Positions 7,159 through 7,236 of a DNA stretch of 7,236 nucleotides are shown here, piece after piece. Source of the DNA: an uncultured Clostridia bacterium (GTDB lineage Bacteria; Bacillota; Clostridia; TANB77; CAG-508); NCBI GenBank assembly GCA_934167305.1, contig CAKPKQ010000032.1, positions 1-7,236 on the forward strand. The letters run 5' to 3'. The notes under the pieces are model-generated. The model did not search any database. It was given only the letters and a program-made list of their open reading frames with translations, and was not told the origin of the DNA. Every line of letters begins with the position of its first letter. Positions within the stretch are counted from its first letter, which is position 1. The position numbers and the translations under genes are program-made.

Positions 7159-7236
7159 CTACTTTTTTGCTACGCTGTCTACTTGAATTTGAGCTTGAAA
7201 TGATTTATTCATTAAGTTATTTTGATTTTCTCCAGT
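7159..7236 (-). CDS. 3' end of the gene upstream of essC (partial)
   Basis: An open frame enters from the right edge and ends at a TAG (7161-7159), giving the last 25 residues: a polar, probably helical tail ending in QIQVDSVAKK. The stop is seven bases before the essC start, and the AGGTG ribosome binding site of essC overlaps it. This tight spacing supports a real gene in the same operon. Too little is present to identify it. In T7SSb loci this place is often taken by a small WXG100 protein, EsaB or EssB, but nothing visible decides between them. Confidence 0.6.
   Translation of the reverse strand, partial: TGENQNNLMNKSFQAQIQVDSVAKK

Overview
The window is a stretch of a Firmicutes type VII secretion system (T7SSb, the ESX/Yuk/Ess family). 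All supported genes lie on the minus strand, so the operon reads from the right edge towards the left. The DNA is strongly AT-rich, the genes are tightly packed, and several have textbook GGAGG ribosome binding sites. Together with an EssC-type ATPase and a YukD/EsaB-like protein, this suggests a low-GC Firmicute, probably a clostridium-like or related gut lineage. The genus cannot be read from the sequence alone.

Layout in order of transcription: (1) the last 25 codons of an unidentified upstream gene (7159-7236); (2) essC, 1542 residues, the membrane-anchored motor of the secretion system (2523-7151); (3) an esaB/yukD-like ubiquitin-fold gene overlapping the end of essC (2279-2533); (4) a run of six small genes for mainly alpha-helical proteins, some with WXG100 signatures (136-2270); (5) a hairpin and T-tract terminator (80-110); (6) the possible first 15 codons of another minus-strand gene leaving at the left edge (1-46).

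The motor and its ubiquitin-like accessory protein are therefore followed directly by a block of probable small substrates or chaperones. These six genes appear to form two three-gene units. Each unit has a hairpin-like protein lacking the WXG tryptophan, then a true W-x-G protein whose gene abuts or overlaps the first, then a third, unrecognised protein. An 85-base gap with a candidate promoter separates the units. No LXG toxin, immunity gene, EssA, EssB/YukC or EsaA/YueB is seen. If present, they would have to lie outside the window.

What is secure: EssC, the EsaB-like protein, the two W-x-G proteins and the terminator. What is inferred: that the other small proteins are partners or substrates, the pairings, and the internal promoter. 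Plus-strand ORFs are all antisense to real genes and are not annotated.
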